From positions 1-8,234 of the forward strand of contig QMOE01000077.1 in NCBI GenBank assembly GCA_003648125.1: a DNA stretch of 8,234 nucleotides, given 5' to 3'. The position numbers and the translations under genes were made by a program. Positions within the stretch are counted from its first letter, which is position 1, and every line of letters begins with the position of its first letter. Below are positions 6,346 through 8,234 of this stretch, in pieces. The notes under the pieces were generated by a model, which was not told the DNA's origin, ran no database searches, and saw only the letters and a program-made list of their open reading frames with translations. Source of the stretch: Chloroflexota bacterium (GTDB lineage Bacteria > Chloroflexota > Anaerolineae > B4-G1).

Positions 6346-7176
6346 ATGCCCGAACTGCCAGAAGTCGAAACCGTGGTCCAGGGGCTGCACAAGTCCCTGA
6401 TAGGACGTATCATCGTCGGGGTGCAAGTGCGCTGGCCGCGTAGCGTCATCCCGCCCGATCCGGACGCCTTCGCCCGCCGTTTGGCAGGGCAGACGATCGC
6501 CGACGTGGGGCGGCGGGGAAAGTGGGTGATAATCACACTCAGTGGTGGCACGCTGCTGATCCACTTGCGCATGACCGGGCGACTGATCGTAGGCCCCGGA
6601 GAACCTGCCGACGACCGGCACGTCCGCGTGCTGTTTCCCCTGGATGATGGGCAAAGTCTGTGCTTTTACGATCAGCGCAAGTTTGGACGGCTGCGGCTGG
6701 TGGACGATCCGGCCGAGGTGCTGAACGATCTAGGGCCTGAACCGCTGGCGGACGACTTTACGGCAGCGCAGTTAGGGGAAATGCTGACGCGGCGGCGCGG
6801 GCGCATCAAGCCGCTGCTCCTGAATCAACACTTTCTGGCCGGCCTGGGCAACATCTACAGTGACGAATCGTTGTGGCGAGCCGGCATTCATCCACTGCGG
6901 CGGGCCAATACACTCACGCCGGCTCAAGTGCAACGGCTGCATCGGGCCATCCGAGATGTACTGCGGGCGGCCATCGCTGACGGCGGCACGACGCTCCCGG
7001 ACGCAACCTACCAACGGACAGACGGTCAACCGGGTGAATTTGGCAAACGATTGGCGGTCTACGGACGGGCGGGGCAACCGTGCCTGCGATGTGGCACGGC
7101 CATTGAGCGTATCCGGGTGAGCCAGCGCGGCACGCATTTTTGCCCGCGCTGTCAACCCTTGCCAGAGGCAATCTAA
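6346..7176 (+). CDS. mutM: Formamidopyrimidine-DNA glycosylase (Fpg/MutM)
   Basis: A 276-residue bifunctional DNA glycosylase/AP lyase that removes 8-oxoguanine and ring-opened purines in base excision repair. The N-terminus MPELPEVETVVQGL gives catalytic Pro2 and Glu3 after Met removal. Lys59 sits in the conserved RRGKW loop. The lesion-gap-filling residues typical of Fpg are present as Met76 (HLRMTG), Arg111 and Phe113 (DQRKFGR), which favours Fpg over Nei. The helix-two-turn-helix carries LAGLGNIYSDE (about 164-174). The C-terminal zinc finger has Cys246, Cys249, Cys266 and Cys269, with Arg261 in QRGTHFCPRC. Length is normal. AGAGGA at 6332-6337 lies eight bases before the ATG, and the gap to the transpeptidase stop is 12 bp, so it is probably the last gene of the operon. 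No link between oxidative repair and wall enzymes is shown by the sequence. Confidence 0.97.
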   Translation: MPELPEVETVVQGLHKSLIGRIIVGVQVRWPRSVIPPDPDAFARRLAGQTIADVGRRGKWVIITLSGGTLLIHLRMTGRLIVGPGEPADDRHVRVLFPLDDGQSLCFYDQRKFGRLRLVDDPAEVLNDLGPEPLADDFTAAQLGEMLTRRRGRIKPLLLNQHFLAGLGNIYSDESLWRAGIHPLRRANTLTPAQVQRLHRAIRDVLRAAIADGGTTLPDATYQRTDGQPGEFGKRLAVYGRAGQPCLRCGTAIERIRVSQRGTHFCPRCQPLPEAI

Positions 7177-7187
7177 AATTGGCCCCA

Positions 7188-7808
7188 TCATAATTTCACT
7201 ACACGTGGCTTGACGCGGCAATGCTCGGCCCGGATGATCGCCAGTGCATCGTCCACCGCTTGATCCAGTTCTCCGTCCCGGTTGACGACGACATAGTCAA
7301 ATTCGGCCAGCCGCTTTATCTCCTCACGGGCAGTGGCAATGCGTTTCTGGAGTTGCGCGGGTGAATCGCCGCCTCGCCCGCGCAGCCGCTGTTCCAATTC
7401 CTTTTCCGAGGAAGCGGTCAGAAAAATCAACACGGCCCCCGGCGTCAGTTGCTTGACCGTCGCTGCGCCCTGCACGTCAATGCGCATGACGACGTCCTTA
7501 CCGCTGGACAGCGCCTCGCGCACCTGTTGTTTGGGAATACCCTTGTGCTGCCCATAGACAATGGCGTGCTCTAACAACTCATCCTGTTCGATCATCCTGT
7601 CGAATTCCTCAGTGGTGAAGAAGAAATAGTCCACACCGTGAATTTCTCCCGGACGCGGCAGGCGGTCCGTAGCGGTGACGACAAAGTGAAATGGGCATTC
7701 TCGTTCCTTCATACCCTGGAGCAAGGCATCTTTCCCTACTCCGGCCGGGCCGGAGACGACGATCAACAGCGACGAGCGCTCAAACTGGTCAGGTGTGACT
7801 ATTCTCAC
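7188..7808 (-). CDS. gmk: Guanylate kinase
   Basis: A 206-residue enzyme that phosphorylates GMP (or dGMP) to GDP with ATP, essential for guanine nucleotide supply. The P-loop is SGPAGVGKDALL (residues 19-30), with Lys26 followed by Asp27 where most homologues have Ser or Thr. The GMP-binding region has TATDRLPRPGEIHGVDYFF (45-63), keeping Arg49, Arg52 and Tyr61, with Asp48 where TTR is usual. Next come LLEHAIVYGQHKGIP (78-92), RIDVQGAATV (109-118), and the lid RLRGRGGDSPAQLQKRI. The tail AIIRAEHCR is typical. The start is GTG at 7808, with AGGAG read on the minus strand five bases upstream. No in-frame ATG competes. It is convergent with mutM across 11 bp. The substitutions look like lineage variants, not loss of function, because the fold and length are intact. 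Confidence 0.95.
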   Translation of the reverse strand: MRIVTPDQFERSSLLIVVSGPAGVGKDALLQGMKERECPFHFVVTATDRLPRPGEIHGVDYFFFTTEEFDRMIEQDELLEHAIVYGQHKGIPKQQVREALSSGKDVVMRIDVQGAATVKQLTPGAVLIFLTASSEKELEQRLRGRGGDSPAQLQKRIATAREEIKRLAEFDYVVVNRDGELDQAVDDALAIIRAEHCRVKPRVVKL

Positions 7809-7818
7809 CGGGACTCCT
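7806..7818 (-). promoter_or_regulatory. Ribosome binding site and GTG start of gmk
   Basis: On the minus strand AGGAGT (plus positions 7813-7818) precedes the GTG start codon (7806-7808); the AGGAG core is five bases away. This fixes the start at a non-ATG codon. Confidence 0.7.
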
Positions 7819-7859
7819 ATTCTGTGCAGTGGGCTATTCGCAACCGCGCAACGGGCCGT

Positions 7860-7868
7860 ATTGTACCA
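7860..7868 (-). promoter_or_regulatory. Extended -10 promoter element for gmk
   Basis: Read on the minus strand, this is TGGTACAAT, an extended -10 (TG, one base, TACAAT). No convincing -35 lies 17 bases upstream, as often seen with extended -10 promoters. The predicted start is near 7853, giving a leader of about 45 nt before the GTG of gmk. The position and the identity with two other promoters in the window support it. Confidence 0.5.
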
Positions 7869-7902
7869 TCACTCACTCCAATTCACCACCCGACAGGTGG
7901 AG

Positions 7903-7935
7903 AGAAGCCAGGTTTTTCAGAAAAGCCTGGCTTCT
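7903..7935. repeat. Strong inverted repeat / hairpin (REP-like)
   Basis: Arms AGAAGCCAGGTTTTT (7903-7917) and AAAAGCCTGGCTTCT (7921-7935) pair over 15 positions with one G-T wobble, around the loop CAG. It has no T-run on either side for a standard terminator. It resembles small dispersed palindromes common in some Chloroflexota genomes (from memory). It lies just upstream of the gmk promoter. Confidence 0.75.
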
Positions 7936-7962
7936 GAATCAATGTTATCAAAGGCCTGGATG

Positions 7963-8071
7963 TGTCATTGCAAGCGAAGCAATCTCCCGTCTTCATACGC
8001 GCGAGTAACGGAGGGGATTGCTTCGTCGCGGAGTTTACCCCGAGCCTGTCGAAGGGCTCCTCGCAATGACA
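7963..8071. mobile_element. MITE-like dispersed repeat with terminal inverted repeats
   Basis: The ends are TGTCATTGCAAG (7963-7974) and CTCGCAATGACA (8060-8071), inverted copies with one mismatch in 12. Inner arms GAAGCAATC (7976-7984) and GATTGCTTC (8016-8024) also pair perfectly over nine bases. The element is about 109 bp and has no coding capacity. The TGTCATTGC / GAAGCAATC motif pair matches a repeat family I recall as scattered in many bacterial genomes. I see no clear target-site duplication at its edges. Confidence 0.65.
8030..8060. repeat. Second repeat nested in the MITE-like element
   Basis: It is bounded by GGAG (8030-8033) and CTCC (8057-8060) and contains CGAGCCTGTCGAAGGGCTC (8041-8059), in which GAGCC (8042-8046) pairs with GGCTC (8055-8059). 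The GAGCCTGTCGAAGGGCTC core is a recurrent dispersed motif known to me from many genomes. It breaks the symmetry of the surrounding inverted repeat, which suggests a later insertion or a recombined unit. Confidence 0.5.
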
Positions 8072-8151
8072 AACTGCAAAGCGAGGAGATGCCTTATCTC
8101 GATGACATTGAGGTATCTTTTCAATATTCCGGGGCGTTTGCGCGCTGTAGC

Positions 8152-8168
8152 CGCGATTGGAAATCGCG
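8152..8168. repeat. Palindrome CGCGATT/AATCGCG
   Basis: CGCGATT (8152-8158) and AATCGCG (8162-8168) form a perfect 7-bp stem with loop GGA. With one bulged base the pairing extends to the flanking AGC/GCT. It forms a pair of hairpins with the next palindrome. Confidence 0.6.
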
Positions 8169-8178
8169 CTGACTGTAG

Positions 8179-8198
8179 GGCAGGTTTCCAAACCTGCC
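8179..8198. repeat. Palindrome GGCAGGTTT/AAACCTGCC
   Basis: GGCAGGTTT (8179-8187) and AAACCTGCC (8190-8198) are perfect inverted copies around CC, followed by TTT on the plus strand. The following T-run is interrupted (TTTCTGTT), so only weak terminator activity for rightward transcription seems possible. It looks like a dispersed palindromic unit. Confidence 0.6.
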
Positions 8199-8234
8199 TT
8201 TCTGTTCAGAGGCAGCAATTCCCGTTATGAGGAA

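Larger units (their letters stand above)
7809..8234. other. Gene-free region upstream of gmk with promoter and clustered palindromic repeats
   Basis: I find no convincing gene here. It contains the gmk leader and promoter (about 7809-7890), a 15-bp-stem hairpin (7903-7935), a MITE-like element with terminal inverted repeats (7963-8071) that contains a second repeat, and two further palindromes (8152-8168 and 8179-8198). Open frames crossing it are translations of repeats, without ribosome sites or protein-like composition. Confidence 0.7.

Noticed and set aside
7159..7171. Hairpin TTGCC/GGCAA as a terminator between mutM and gmk
   Set aside because: The stem is only five base pairs, lies inside the mutM coding end, and lacks a T-run in either direction.
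8089..8172. Small ORF of 27 residues starting MPYLDDIEVSF
   Set aside because: The purine run GAGGAG touches the ATG with no spacing, the frame ends inside a palindrome, and I recognise no family. It could be the relic of a gene start cut by repeats, but the evidence is too thin.
7903..8198. CRISPR array
   Set aside because: The repeated units differ from one another, are palindromic, and are not regularly spaced; no cas genes are nearby.
7795..8230. Open frames across the repeat region upstream of gmk (7795-8172, 7883-8218, 8018-8230)
   Set aside because: They translate repeat sequences, conflict with one another, lack ribosome sites and have no recognisable domain.

Overview
The window looks like a chromosomal segment from a GC-rich member of the Chloroflexota, probably Anaerolineae or a relative. 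I infer this from three things: two PII-like cyclic-di-AMP receptor genes, a guanylate kinase with a GKD-type P-loop, and a Pro/Thr-rich surface enzyme alongside clusters of small dispersed palindromes. No marker gene settles the taxonomy. There are no rRNA, tRNA, CRISPR, phage or transposase genes.

Layout. (1) Positions 1-1954 hold the C-terminal end of a TPR protein, followed by a one-base stop/start overlap into a polytopic O-antigen ligase/polymerase-like protein with a C-terminal TPR tail. (2) Positions 1967-3781 hold a monocistronic-looking gene for a B12-binding/radical SAM protein, with its own extended -10 promoter and a short leader. (3) Positions 3783-7176 form a probable operon of five same-strand genes behind a near-consensus promoter: two tandem c-di-AMP receptor (PF06153-type) paralogues, an N-acetylmuramoyl-L-alanine amidase, a membrane-anchored L,D-transpeptidase, and mutM (Fpg). 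(4) gmk converges on mutM from the minus strand, with only 11 bp between the stop codons. (5) Positions 7809-8234 are gene-free. They hold the gmk promoter and a crowded set of palindromic or MITE-like repeats.

How the genes may work together. The first block concerns export or polymerisation of surface polysaccharide. The five-gene operon joins second-messenger sensing (c-di-AMP) to two peptidoglycan-acting enzymes, one that cuts stem peptides off glycan and one that makes or remodels crosslinks. This suggests a turgor or cell-wall homeostasis module, with an oxidised-guanine repair glycosylase at its end. The two c-di-AMP receptor paralogues differ in a complementary way: one keeps the nucleotide-contact motif but has a shortened second loop, while the other has a degenerate motif and a full loop. 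Three independent promoters in the window share the same extended -10 string TGnTACAAT, which probably reflects the host's housekeeping sigma preference.
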